In this document: positions 7,475-16,721 of the stretch, in pieces | How positions within the stretch are numbered: position 1 is the first letter of the stretch | How the letters are laid out: every line of letters begins with the position of its first letter | Assembly: GCA_050946055.1 (NCBI GenBank) | Contig: JBMNUB010000017.1 | Location: forward strand, 1 to 49,687 | Length of the DNA: 49,687 nucleotides | DNA from: Fimadaptatus sp050946055 | GTDB taxonomy: Bacteria; Bacillota; Clostridia; Christensenellales; Aristaeellaceae | Reading direction: 5' to 3' | Made by a program: the position numbers and the translations under genes | The notes under the pieces: generated by a model | The model's input: the letters and a program-made list of their open reading frames with translations, nothing else | Databases searched by the model: none | Told to the model about the DNA's origin: nothing

Positions 7475-9127
7475 ATGGTACTTTTGCAGGCGAAGGGATT
7501 GGAGAAGGAGTTCGCCGACCAGCGCGTGCTGGACGGGGTGGACATGAATATATATGACGGCGACAGGATAGGTCTGGTGGGCGAGAACGGCGCGGGCAAG
7601 TCAACGCTGATGAGCATACTGGCTGGTCTGAGCGCGCCCGACGCGGGACAGGTGTACGCAAGCTGCCGCATATCGCTGGTGGCGCAGTTCGGCGCGGGCG
7701 GCGAGGGCGCGGAGCTGACCGGCGAGATGGCCTCGCGCTTCCATGCGCAGGAGCTTAGGCAGGGACTTTCGGGCGGCGAATGCACGCGCAGGCGCATAGC
7801 GCAGGCACTGGCCGAAAGTCCGCAGCTGCTGATGCTGGACGAGCCCACGACCGACCTCGACGTGCAGGGCATAGCCGAACTCATGCGCCAGCTGGAGGGT
7901 TTCGAGGGCGCCATGCTGCTGATAAGCCATGACAGAGCCTTGCTGGACGCGCTATGCACGTCGATAGCCGAGCTGGAGGATGGGCATATCAACATGTATC
8001 AGGGCGGCTATTCCGAATATGCGGAGCAGAAGCGCATGCAGCGCGAGCGGGCGCAGTTTGAATACGACGCATACCGTCAGGAGCGCGCCCGGCTCAGCGC
8101 CGCCATAGACGCGCGCCAGCGCCGCGCTTCGCGCAGCAAGCTGCCCAGCCGCATGGGCAACAGCGAAGCGCGCCTGCACAAGCGCAGCGCCACCGAGACC
8201 GAGGAGAAGCTGCATGACGCGGCCAACGCGCTGCGCTCGCGGCTGGAGCATCTGGAGAAGAAGGAGCGCCCGCGCGACCTGCCCGCCGTGAGCATGAAGC
8301 TGGGCGCATCGGGCGGCGTAATCAGCCGCCGCGCGCTGGAGGTCAAGCACCTGAAGCTGGCCGTGCCGGGGCGCGTGCTTATAAAGAATGTGGGCTTTGC
8401 GCTGCCCACCGGAAGCCGCACCGCGCTCATAGGCGGCAACGGCTGCGGCAAGACCACGCTTATAAACAGCATAGTCGAGGGCGCAGCGGGCGTGCGGCTG
8501 AGCCCTAACGTGCGCATAGGCTACTTCAGCCAGCTTGGCGAGCGCACGCTGGACATGGACATGACGGCGCTGGACAACGCCATGCGCGACAGCGCGCTGC
8601 CGCAGAGCCTGGCGCGCACCGTACTGAGCAACCTGATGCTGGGCGCGGAGGACGTGTTCAAACCCGTGCGGGTGCTGTCGGGCGGCGAGCGGGTCAAGGT
8701 GGCGCTGGCGCGGCTGCTGCTGGGCGAGTACAATCTGCTGATACTGGACGAGCCGACCAACCATCTGGATGTGTTCTCGCTGGAGGCGCTGGAAAAGCTG
8801 CTGTCGGAATACGCCGGTACACTGCTCATAGTCAGCCACGACCGGCGGTTCTTGAGCCAAGTGGCACAGCGCATGCTGATAATCGAAAACGGCGCGCTGA
8901 CCACATTTGAAGGCACGCCGGACGAGTACGAGGCTAAGCGCGCCATACGCGATGAGGATGCGGAGCGCGCCCGCTGCGAGGCCGAGCTGGGTGCGGACAC
9001 CCTGCGCATGCGCATGGCGGCGATAGACGCGCGCCTGAACGGCAAGGGACTGTCCGCCGACCAGCGCGAGGAGCTGGAGCATGAGTACTTCGCCATAGCC
9101 AGACAGTTGCGCGAAATGCAGGCGTGA
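7475..9127 (+). CDS. ABC-F family ATPase, possible ribosome protection factor
   Basis: A soluble protein of 550 residues with two ABC ATPase domains and no membrane segments, as in ABC-F proteins, which bind the ribosomal E site. Domain 1 has Walker A GENGAGKS (36-43), signature LSGGE and Walker B LLMLDEPTTDLD. A charged linker of about 80 residues follows (ERAQFEYDAYRQERARL onward). Domain 2 has GGNGCGKT, LSGGERVKVALAR and LLILDEPTNHLD. Family members include antibiotic resistance proteins (Vga, Lsa, Msr types) and housekeeping translation factors; I cannot say which this is. ATG 7475 is preferred because AAGGAG lies 12 nt upstream, whereas the in-frame ATG 7451 precedes that site. The strong promoter and long leader would fit drug-responsive attenuation. 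Confidence 0.9.
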   Translation: MVLLQAKGLEKEFADQRVLDGVDMNIYDGDRIGLVGENGAGKSTLMSILAGLSAPDAGQVYASCRISLVAQFGAGGEGAELTGEMASRFHAQELRQGLSGGECTRRRIAQALAESPQLLMLDEPTTDLDVQGIAELMRQLEGFEGAMLLISHDRALLDALCTSIAELEDGHINMYQGGYSEYAEQKRMQRERAQFEYDAYRQERARLSAAIDARQRRASRSKLPSRMGNSEARLHKRSATETEEKLHDAANALRSRLEHLEKKERPRDLPAVSMKLGASGGVISRRALEVKHLKLAVPGRVLIKNVGFALPTGSRTALIGGNGCGKTTLINSIVEGAAGVRLSPNVRIGYFSQLGERTLDMDMTALDNAMRDSALPQSLARTVLSNLMLGAEDVFKPVRVLSGGERVKVALARLLLGEYNLLILDEPTNHLDVFSLEALEKLLSEYAGTLLIVSHDRRFLSQVAQRMLIIENGALTTFEGTPDEYEAKRAIRDEDAERARCEAELGADTLRMRMAAIDARLNGKGLSADQREELEHEYFAIARQLREMQA

Positions 9128-9340
9128 GGGGAGTGGGCGTGCTTGCGGAAGTTGGACACTGATATTTGATAATATCGGGCATGGATTGTGCCGGCTGTTA
9201 TGCATGTGCTGGGCGAAGTTAGGCGTTATCATCTACCTAATTGAGCATATATCGCTTTGGCTGTTATGCGCGTGCTTGGTGGAGTTCGGCACTATCATCA
9301 GCCTAATCGGGAATATATCACTTCAAATGGCATGCGCACT
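9127..9340. repeat. Degenerate tandem repeat, about 66-bp unit
   Basis: Units starting GGCTGTTATGC occur at 9193 and 9259, 66 bp apart, each continuing GTGCT.GG..GAAGTT or GAGTT, then ATCATC..CCTAAT and a final CATATATCGCTT-like or AATATATCACTT end. A weaker unit precedes them and a partial one follows. No coding gene is supported here. Confidence 0.7.
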
Positions 9341-9384
9341 TGTCAAGGCGCGGCATCGCAGTGCCATACGGCGCGATACGCTGG

Positions 9385-9984
9385 TCATAGCTCCACCTCG
9401 ACCAGCGCGCCGCCGCCCAGCTTTGCGCGCAGTATGTCGCCGCCCTGCGCAAGACGCATTTGCCCTGCGGCGGCAAGCGCCGTTAGCTCGCTGCGGCTAA
9501 GCCCAATATGCGCGCGCAGTATGGCCGATATGCGCACCGGCAGAGCGCATTCGGGGCATAGCTCTATCAGAGTGCGCCTGCCCGGAGCGGGGATATCGCC
9601 CTCTATGTCGAGCGCGGGCAGTTCAAGTTCCGCGCCGCAGCGACGCAGCACTTCGCCGTCCAGCGCGTACCTGCGCACGAGCGCGGCATCGTTGTCGTGC
9701 AGCCCGTCCAGCACGTCGCGCGGTATGGAGCGCGGCGACACCCGGCTGAATATGGCGGCGTTCCATGTGTCGTCGCACTCGGGGCATTTGTATATCAGCC
9801 ATACGTCCAGCATTTGCTTTTGCGCGTTTACGCGAAACCTCCCGGAACAGACAAAGCTGCGCGCCTGCCCGCACTTTTTGCAGTGCCTGATTGCGGTGGG
9901 CAGCTCGCGGCAGCGTATGTTCCATGTGAGCCTTGCATCTGCGGCCGGTGCGTTCGTTGCGCTTGCCATGTTCATCGCGTACAT
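9385..9984 (-). CDS. DUF1062 family protein
   Basis: A 199-residue protein matching DUF1062: TWNIRCRELPTAIRHCKKCG near the start, then FVCSGRFRVNAQKQMLDVWLIYKC and PECDDTWNAAIFSRVSP. It has CxxC pairs (HCKKC, KCPEC) and a later LCPEC, so a zinc-ribbon-like fold is likely. The molecular function of the family is unknown to me. Start ATG 9984 is chosen over ATG 10029 because a GGATGG site lies just upstream and family homology begins shortly after it. It lies between the ABC-F gene (convergent) and the CD3324-type gene. Confidence 0.88.
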   Translation of the reverse strand: MYAMNMASATNAPAADARLTWNIRCRELPTAIRHCKKCGQARSFVCSGRFRVNAQKQMLDVWLIYKCPECDDTWNAAIFSRVSPRSIPRDVLDGLHDNDAALVRRYALDGEVLRRCGAELELPALDIEGDIPAPGRRTLIELCPECALPVRISAILRAHIGLSRSELTALAAAGQMRLAQGGDILRAKLGGGALVEVEL

Positions 9985-10084
9985 TGCGGCACACCATCCT
10001 TTTTTGATATCATAAGATGATGATAGCATCGCAATGTCGCACTTCCAACCTAATACTTTATTATAAATTAAACGTGATACAATG

Positions 10085-10118
10085 CGAAAACTCCGGCGGG
10101 TCAGACCCTGCCGGAGCT
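10085..10118 (-). terminator. Intrinsic terminator overlapping the end of the upstream gene
   Basis: On the minus strand CTCCGGCAGGG pairs with CCCGCCGGAG and is followed by TTTTCGC. The stop codon of the CD3324-type gene (10101-10103) lies inside the hairpin. Confidence 0.75.
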
Positions 10119-10418
10119 TTCATCTGGGGCGCATAGTTCGTGCGCGGCGCTGTGCCTTGCCTGACGAACTATGCGCTGTATGCTCTTTTCGGAGAGGAAG
10201 TACTTGCCTGCGAGCTGACCTGTACTCATGCCGGCGCAGTGGTCGGCGTATATGAGCGCGTTGCGGGCGCTAAGCTCACACCTTGTGGATGTGTCCTGAC
10301 CCCAGTCGCGGCGGTTGGCATCCAGGCGGGGTATGTATATAAGCTCGCCATCCACATACTGCTGCACCATGCGCAGCAGCTCGGCGGGCAAGAGATTTGT
10401 TGCTTTCTTGTAGCTCAT
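10101..10418 (-). CDS. CD3324 family protein
   Basis: A small protein of 105 residues. It begins MSYKKATNLLPAELLRMVQQ, followed by YVDGELIYIPRLDANRRDWG, then ELSARNALIYADHCAGMSTGQLA and LSEKSIQRIVRQAR. This is the pattern of the Clostridia/Bacilli family named after CD3324, which resembles the Mor transcription activator helix-turn-helix; the C-terminal part looks like the DNA-recognition helix. DNA binding is therefore likely but the target is unknown. ATG 10418 is preferred over 10475 because GGGAG lies just upstream and family similarity starts at MSYKKA. The end of the gene forms half of its own terminator. Confidence 0.88.
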   Translation of the reverse strand: MSYKKATNLLPAELLRMVQQYVDGELIYIPRLDANRRDWGQDTSTRCELSARNALIYADHCAGMSTGQLAGKYFLSEKSIQRIVRQARHSAAHELCAPDESSGRV

Positions 10419-11083
10419 GTTGCGCTCCCAATATATAAGATTTATATATGGAATGGCAAAGGCCCTGTTCAGCAACTCCTATTTGGTCATAGTATGGCTG
10501 CGCGGCCCTTGCTCAGGCGGCGCGTGTGATGGGATCAAGCATTAAAGCTCAGCCTCCTCATTTGATTGAATGTGTGCGCGGGCGCAATTTGCTCATATGC
10601 AGCTGCGCCGTGCTGATGCCGACATTATACCATATCGCGCAATAAAATGCGAGCGCAAGAACGCTTATAAGGCGAACTTGCGCTCGGATAAAATCGCACG
10701 CAGATGCGGCCGGGCATAAAGAGCGCTCGTGCTTTTACAATATGCGCACAGAGCGACAGTCATACTAAGCATGGCATGCGCGCCGCACATAATCGCTCGT
10801 GCATTCACAGGCACATAAGACCGCTGACAAACCTCGCAATCTCAGAAATTTCCGAAATCGGCTCGGCTGATATGGGAATTTCTGATTGTATTATAGAATG
10901 CACATGCAGATTGCAGCTGCACAGGCGCTTAATTCGCCTTCATTTGCAAAATTGCATTGCGCGAATTGCGGAGCTTTTCCGCGTTTATCAAGCCGGTGAC
11001 TTTGCCCAATACACTGCCATGCCTTCACAGGCAAATGCCGGACAATGCGTATACCTGCCTTGCGGTATGACCGGTCGATGGCC
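10419..11083. other. Long gap without a supported gene
   Basis: About 660 nt between the CD3324-type gene and argH. Apart from the hairpin at 10650-10686, it holds short AT-rich inverted stretches (AATTTCCGAAAT, GGGAATTTCTG near 10845-10885) and no convincing ORF, RNA gene or mobile element. Confidence 0.6.
10650..10686 (-). terminator. Terminator for the argGH transcript
   Basis: CGAGCGCAAG (10650-10659) pairs with CTTGCGCTCG (10677-10686); on the minus strand it is followed by CATTTTATTG. It lies about 400 nt past argH, with no other minus-strand gene in between. Confidence 0.65.
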
Positions 11084-12475
11084 TTACGCTTCTCCGCGCG
11101 CATGCGCGTCCAGCCAGCTCTTGCCCTCGTCAAGCGCCGCCTGCACAGCGTCGGGCGAAGGGCCGCCCTCTACGCCGCGCATGTCCACGCAGGTGTGCAG
11201 CGATATCGCGTCGTATACGTCCTCGTCAAACAGCGGCGAGTACTGCTTTAGCTCGTCAAGCTCTAGGTCGAGCAGAGCCTTGTCGTGCTTTATGCAGTCC
11301 AGCACCAGATGTCCCACGACCTCGTGCGCCTGACGGAAGGGCAGCCCCTTCTTGACCAGATAGTCGGCGGCATCGGTGGCGTTGGTGAAGCCGCCCGCCG
11401 CGCCGCGCTCCATGCGGGGCTTGTTGAACTTTACGCAGTCCAGCATGGCGGTGAACACCATCAGGCACTTGTACACCGTGTCGTGCGCATCGAACAGCGC
11501 TTCCTTGTCCTCCTGCATGTCCTTGTTGTAGGCCAGAGGCAGGCTCTTCATCATGGACAGCAGCGCGGTGAGGTCGCCGTATACGCGGCCGGTCTTGCCT
11601 CGTATCAGCTCGCATACGTCGGGGTTCTTCTTCTGCGGCATTATCGACGAGCCGGTCGAGAAGGCGTCGTCCATCTCCACAAAGCCGAACTCGTTGCTCG
11701 ACCAGAGTATCAGCTCCTCGCAGAAGCGGCTCAGATGCATCATTATCAAAGACGCGGCGGATACGTACTCTATCACGAAGTCGCGGTCGCTCACGCCGTC
11801 CAGCGAGTTCTGGCTCACGGCGGCAAAGCCCAGAAGGTTTGCCACGCGCTGCCTGTCAAGCGGATAGGTCGTGCCTGCCAGCGCGCCCGAGCCCAGCGGC
11901 ATCACGTCGGCGCGGGCATATGCGTCCTCAAGGCGCTGCCAGTCGCGGCGCAGCATCTGGAAGTAGGCCATCATGTGATGCGCGAGCGTTATCGGCTGCG
12001 CCTTTTGCAGATGAGTATAGCCGGGCATTATCGTGTGCAGGTTTTCCGCGGCTATGCGCATAAGCACGCGCATCAGCTGCTCAAGCTCGCCCTGAGTCAG
12101 GCGTATGCAGTCCTTTACGAACATGTGCGCGTCCAGCGCCACCTGATCGTTGCGGCTGCGCCCGGTGTGCAGGCGGCCGCCTGCCGTGCCTATGCGCTCG
12201 GTCAGCAGCTTTTCCACATTCATGTGTATGTCCTCGGCATCCACCTCGAACTGCACCTTGCCCGCGTCTATGTCGCTCAGTATGCCCTTCAGTCCGTCGA
12301 CTATCTGCTGCGCGTCCCCGGCGGGGATTATGCCCTGCTCGCCCAGCATGGTAGCGTGGGCGATGGAGCCGCGTATGTCCTGCCTGTACAGTCTCTTGTC
12401 AAATGATATCGATGAATGAAAATCGTCCACCATGCCGTCGGTGGCCTTTTCAAAGCGTCCGCCCCATAGCTTCAT
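11084..12475 (-). CDS. argH: Argininosuccinate lyase
   Basis: Splits argininosuccinate into arginine and fumarate, the last step of arginine biosynthesis. The 463-residue protein starts MKLWGGRFEK, shows the fumarase/aspartase superfamily signature GSSIMPQKKNPD with its flexible catalytic-serine loop, and has the conserved stretches RLYRQDIRGSIAHA, HTGRSRNDQVALD and PGYTHLQKAQPI. Length is normal for the family. ATG 12475 has GAGGAG 9 nt upstream; an upstream in-frame ATG (12520) has no site and adds residues not seen in the family. It follows argG on the same strand across 112 nt that contain a terminator-like hairpin, so its level may be lower than that of argG. Confidence 0.97.
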   Translation of the reverse strand: MKLWGGRFEKATDGMVDDFHSSISFDKRLYRQDIRGSIAHATMLGEQGIIPAGDAQQIVDGLKGILSDIDAGKVQFEVDAEDIHMNVEKLLTERIGTAGGRLHTGRSRNDQVALDAHMFVKDCIRLTQGELEQLMRVLMRIAAENLHTIMPGYTHLQKAQPITLAHHMMAYFQMLRRDWQRLEDAYARADVMPLGSGALAGTTYPLDRQRVANLLGFAAVSQNSLDGVSDRDFVIEYVSAASLIMMHLSRFCEELILWSSNEFGFVEMDDAFSTGSSIMPQKKNPDVCELIRGKTGRVYGDLTALLSMMKSLPLAYNKDMQEDKEALFDAHDTVYKCLMVFTAMLDCVKFNKPRMERGAAGGFTNATDAADYLVKKGLPFRQAHEVVGHLVLDCIKHDKALLDLELDELKQYSPLFDEDVYDAISLHTCVDMRGVEGGPSPDAVQAALDEGKSWLDAHARGEA

Positions 12476-12527
12476 ATTGCTGTCGCTCCTCTCTTGCGCA
12501 GATGCGGCGCTTGCCGCCATGACAAAA

Positions 12528-12573
12528 GGCGAACGGCTTGCGGAAGGGCGCGCCGTTCTGCAAGCCGTTCGCC
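12528..12573 (-). terminator. Terminator-like hairpin between argG and argH
   Basis: A perfect 14-bp stem, GGCGAACGGCTTGC (12528-12541) with GCAAGCCGTTCGCC (12560-12573), followed on the minus strand by TTTTGTC. It could end part of the argG transcripts or protect the argG mRNA end. Confidence 0.7.
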
Positions 12574-12587
12574 GTGGTTAAAATAGC

Positions 12588-13805
<1,218 letters not shown>

Positions 13806-13865
13806 TTTGAATGCCTCCAATATCTTCGGAGCGGGCAGCTTGATGTCGCGCTCTGTTTTTCAATG

Positions 13866-13911
13866 ACACCAGTATACAACTTCGTGCATAAAAATACAAT
13901 ACCTCTGGTGT
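13866..13911 (-). promoter_or_regulatory. argGH promoter with flanking inverted repeat
   Basis: On the minus strand TTGTAT (plus 13894-13899) and TATACT (plus 13871-13876) are 17 nt apart. The repeat arms ACACCAG (13866-13872) and CTGGTGT (13905-13911) enclose the promoter, which would suit a repressor or looping regulator. I cannot assign the regulator; the arms do not look like a canonical ARG box. Confidence 0.6.
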
Positions 13912-13988
13912 AAACTGCATGTAATTTTATTCCCGCGCAAATTTACCGCAAGACAACGTGGCGTTTGGATTTGAGCGCATGGGCTTGC

Positions 13989-14017
13989 TTGACACATTGG
14001 GGGCGGGGATGTATCAT
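13989..14017 (+). promoter_or_regulatory. Strong sigma-A promoter for the ruv operon
   Basis: TTGACA (13989-13994), 17 nt, TATCAT (14012-14017). It leaves about 245 nt of leader before ruvC, containing a TTGCGCCG/CGGCGCAA hairpin near 14118-14150 and a second TATAAT (14235-14240) closer to the gene that lacks a good -35. Confidence 0.75.
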
Positions 14018-14267
14018 ATTATAGTATGGAATGGTGGAAATTCATAGATGCTTGAACGGGCCGCAGCCCTTTAAGGCTTGGATTGCGCAGGGATTTATGC
14101 TGTTGAGCGCCCGTGAGGATTGCGCCGTGAGGATGTGCTTTCGGCGCAAAAATGGCTTGCGGCTTGCGCTCCCGCCGGTGCGCGTTTTCAGCGCAAACTT
14201 GGGCGGCGGAGGGGTTTCTTCCACTTCCGCAGGATATAATGGTAGACTTGTTTTGCGAAGGTGTGCG

Positions 14268-14762
14268 ATGAGGATATTGGGGATAGACCCGGGGCTGGCG
14301 CTGATGGGATATGGCGTGATCGACTTTGAGCGGCAGAAGATACGCCTTGTGCAGTACGGCTGCATCGAGACGCAGGCCAAGTCGCCCACGCCGCAGCGGC
14401 TGCGCTCTATTTTTTTGGGCATGAATCAGCTTATAGACACCTATAAGCCGGATGAGATAGCGTTTGAGGAACTGTTCTTTGCGCGCAATGTTACCACGGC
14501 CATGAACGTGGGCGCGGCGCGCGGCGTGGCGCTGGTGGCGGCTGCGCAGCGCACCGAGGAGCTGTATGAGTACACGCCCATGCAGATAAAGCAGGCCGTG
14601 ACCGGCTACGGCAAGGCGGATAAGCCCCAGGTGCAGCAGATGGTCAAGATGCTGACCGGCATGGACACCATAATCCGCCCGGATGACGCCGCAGACGCGG
14701 TGGCAGTTGCGATATGCCATGCCCATTCGCGCAATGCGCGCAATCTGTTTAGGATAACGTGA
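14268..14762 (+). CDS. ruvC: Holliday junction resolvase RuvC
   Basis: Endonuclease that cuts Holliday junctions during recombination repair. The 164-residue protein begins MRILGIDPGLALMGYG, with the first catalytic Asp in GIDPG. It continues with AFEELFFARNVTTAM (the catalytic Glu), TPMQIKQAVTGYGKADKPQVQQMV, and ends with the acidic cluster RPDDAADAVAVAICH. All four acidic metal ligands are present. The start is fixed by homology: the frame stays open far upstream, but the protein family begins at this ATG. A GAAGG site precedes it. It opens the ruvC-ruvA-ruvB-queA-tgt block, with an unusually large 229-nt gap before ruvA. Confidence 0.97.
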   Translation: MRILGIDPGLALMGYGVIDFERQKIRLVQYGCIETQAKSPTPQRLRSIFLGMNQLIDTYKPDEIAFEELFFARNVTTAMNVGAARGVALVAAAQRTEELYEYTPMQIKQAVTGYGKADKPQVQQMVKMLTGMDTIIRPDDAADAVAVAICHAHSRNARNLFRIT

Positions 14763-14991
14763 CGGCGAGCAAGCGGGCCGCGCGCGCATTGACGCCTTGG
14801 GCGAGTGCATGCGCATGCAGCGCGCCGGGCGATGCATGCGTGCGGAAGTGCTTTTGTCAGGGACATCGTTTAAGTAAACAAGGCAGCTGCCATGCGCGAG
14901 GTCATTATGACATTGCAGCGGCTGTCAAATGCCAGAGCGCAATGTAAATTGCAAAGTTGCCGCGCATTTTGCGCTGCGTGCGGAGGTGCAT

Positions 14992-15588
14992 ATGTACGCA
15001 CACATAGACGGCATAGTGGCCGAAAAGAACGCCGACTCGCTGGTGATAGACTGCGGCGGCGTGGGATATGAGCTGATATGCTCGCGTGCGACGCTGGGCA
15101 GCGCGCCGCGCGTGGGCGAGCGGATGAAGTGCTTTACCATACTCAGCGTGCGCGAGGACGCTATGGAGCTGTTCGGCTTTGCCACGCGCGAGGAGAAGGC
15201 GCTGTACGAAAAGCTGCGCGCGGTGTCGGGCATAGGCCCGCGCACGGCGCTCAACATACTGTCCAGCCTGAGCGTGCGCGAACTGTCAATAGCCATAGTG
15301 ACAGGCGACGTGAACGCGTTGTCGCGCGCGCCCGGCGTGGGCAAAAAGACCGCCCAGCGCATAGTGCTGGAGCTCAAGGAGAAGATAGACAACTCCGCGC
15401 TGGAGGGCGCGGGCAGCATGCCCCTGCCCGACATGGCGGTAAGCGCCGTGGCCGAGGCGGTGGAGGCGCTGATGGCGCTGGGCTATACCGCGCAGGATGC
15501 GCAGCGCGCCGTGGCTGCGGTGTCCGACAGCGCCGATACCGTGGACGGGCTGGTGCTGATGGCGCTGCGCGGCATGGACAGGGGATAG
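14992..15588 (+). CDS. ruvA: Holliday junction branch migration protein RuvA
   Basis: RuvA binds the four-way junction as a tetramer and loads the RuvB motor. The 198-residue protein shows the N-terminal OB-fold (MYAHIDGIVAEKNADSLVID, then GVGYELICS) and two helix-hairpin-helix motifs (SGIGPRTALNILSSLS and APGVGKKTAQRIVLELK). A C-terminal RuvB-binding domain follows (VEALMALGYTAQDAQRAV). ATG 14992 has GGAGG 5 nt upstream and matches the family start. The 71-nt spacer to ruvB suggests cotranscription. Confidence 0.97.
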   Translation: MYAHIDGIVAEKNADSLVIDCGGVGYELICSRATLGSAPRVGERMKCFTILSVREDAMELFGFATREEKALYEKLRAVSGIGPRTALNILSSLSVRELSIAIVTGDVNALSRAPGVGKKTAQRIVLELKEKIDNSALEGAGSMPLPDMAVSAVAEAVEALMALGYTAQDAQRAVAAVSDSADTVDGLVLMALRGMDRG

Positions 15589-15659
15589 CGACGCAGCCAT
15601 AATGCGGCGCATAAGCGACTTGGAGCGCAGGCGGCAGGCCGCGCCTTGAGGAGGAAAAC

Positions 15660-16715
15660 ATGCAGCAGGACGACGACAGACTTATCACTACCTCCATGCG
15701 CGAGCAGGAGGACGAGAGCGAGCTGACGCTGCGCCCGCGCACGCTGGCGGAGTACTACGGACAGACTCGCGTAAAGGAGACGCTCAGCGTGTTCATACAG
15801 GCGGCGGTCAAGCGGCACGAGCCGCTGGATCATCTGCTGCTGTACGGCCCGCCCGGCCTGGGCAAGACCACGCTGGCATGCATAATCGCATCCGAGATGG
15901 GGCAGAACATACGCACCACATCTGGCCCTGCGATAGAGCGCCCCGGCGATTTGGCCAGCATACTGACCAATCTCAATCAGGGCGACATACTGTTCATAGA
16001 CGAGATACACCGCCTGTCCCACTCGGTCGAGGAGGTGCTGTATCCGGCTATGGAGGACTTTGCGCTGGACATAATGATAGGCAAAGGCCCGTCAGCGCGC
16101 TCGCTGAGGCTGGATTTGCCTAAGTTCACGCTGATAGGCGCGACCACGCGCGCGGGCATGTTGTCATCGCCCTTGCGCGACAGGTTCGGCATATCGTTTA
16201 GACTGGAACTGTATCGCCCGGAGGAGCTGGCTACGATAGTCATGCGCTCGGCCAAGATACTCAAGATAGACTGCGACCGCGAAGGCGCGCTGGAGATAGC
16301 GCGGCGCTCGCGCGGCACGCCCCGCATATCCAACCGCCTGATAAAGCGCGTGCGCGACTTTGCGCAGGTGCGAGGCGACGGCGTGATAACCCGCGAGGCG
16401 GCGTCCGAGGCGCTGGATGCGCTGGAAGTGGACAGTCTGGGTCTGGACAAGACCGACCGCAACATGCTTGAGACAATGATAAAGAAGTTCGGTGGCGGCC
16501 CCGTGGGTCTGGATACGCTGGCGGCTTCGACGGGCGAGGATGCCGGCACGATAGAGGACGTATACGAGCCGTACCTCATGCAGCTGGGCTTTATGATGCG
16601 CACGCCGCGCGGCAGGGTGCTGACCCCCGCGGCGTATGAGCACATGAAGCTGCCCATGCCGCAGGAAGATGGCATGGGCGAACAACTGCGTTTCGACTTT
16701 GGCGACGAGGAGTAA
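15660..16715 (+). CDS. ruvB: Holliday junction helicase motor RuvB
   Basis: A hexameric AAA+ ATPase that drives branch migration with RuvA. The 351-residue protein has Walker A GPPGLGKTT, Walker B ILFIDEIHRL, sensor-1 LIGATTRAGMLSSPLRDRFG and the C-terminal winged-helix part with GGGPVGLDTLA and EPYLMQLGFMMRTPRGR, the standard RuvB layout. The site GAGGAGG lies 7 nt before ATG 15660. It is separated from queA by only a few bases; the queA ribosome binding site sits in the last ruvB codons, so the two are translationally close. Confidence 0.98.
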   Translation: MQQDDDRLITTSMREQEDESELTLRPRTLAEYYGQTRVKETLSVFIQAAVKRHEPLDHLLLYGPPGLGKTTLACIIASEMGQNIRTTSGPAIERPGDLASILTNLNQGDILFIDEIHRLSHSVEEVLYPAMEDFALDIMIGKGPSARSLRLDLPKFTLIGATTRAGMLSSPLRDRFGISFRLELYRPEELATIVMRSAKILKIDCDREGALEIARRSRGTPRISNRLIKRVRDFAQVRGDGVITREAASEALDALEVDSLGLDKTDRNMLETMIKKFGGGPVGLDTLAASTGEDAGTIEDVYEPYLMQLGFMMRTPRGRVLTPAAYEHMKLPMPQEDGMGEQLRFDFGDEE

Positions 16716-16721
16716 TTGGAT

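Noticed and set aside
13806..14030. T-box or riboswitch upstream of argG
   Set aside because: No T-box word or other known leader motif is present between the promoter and argG; the leader is short.
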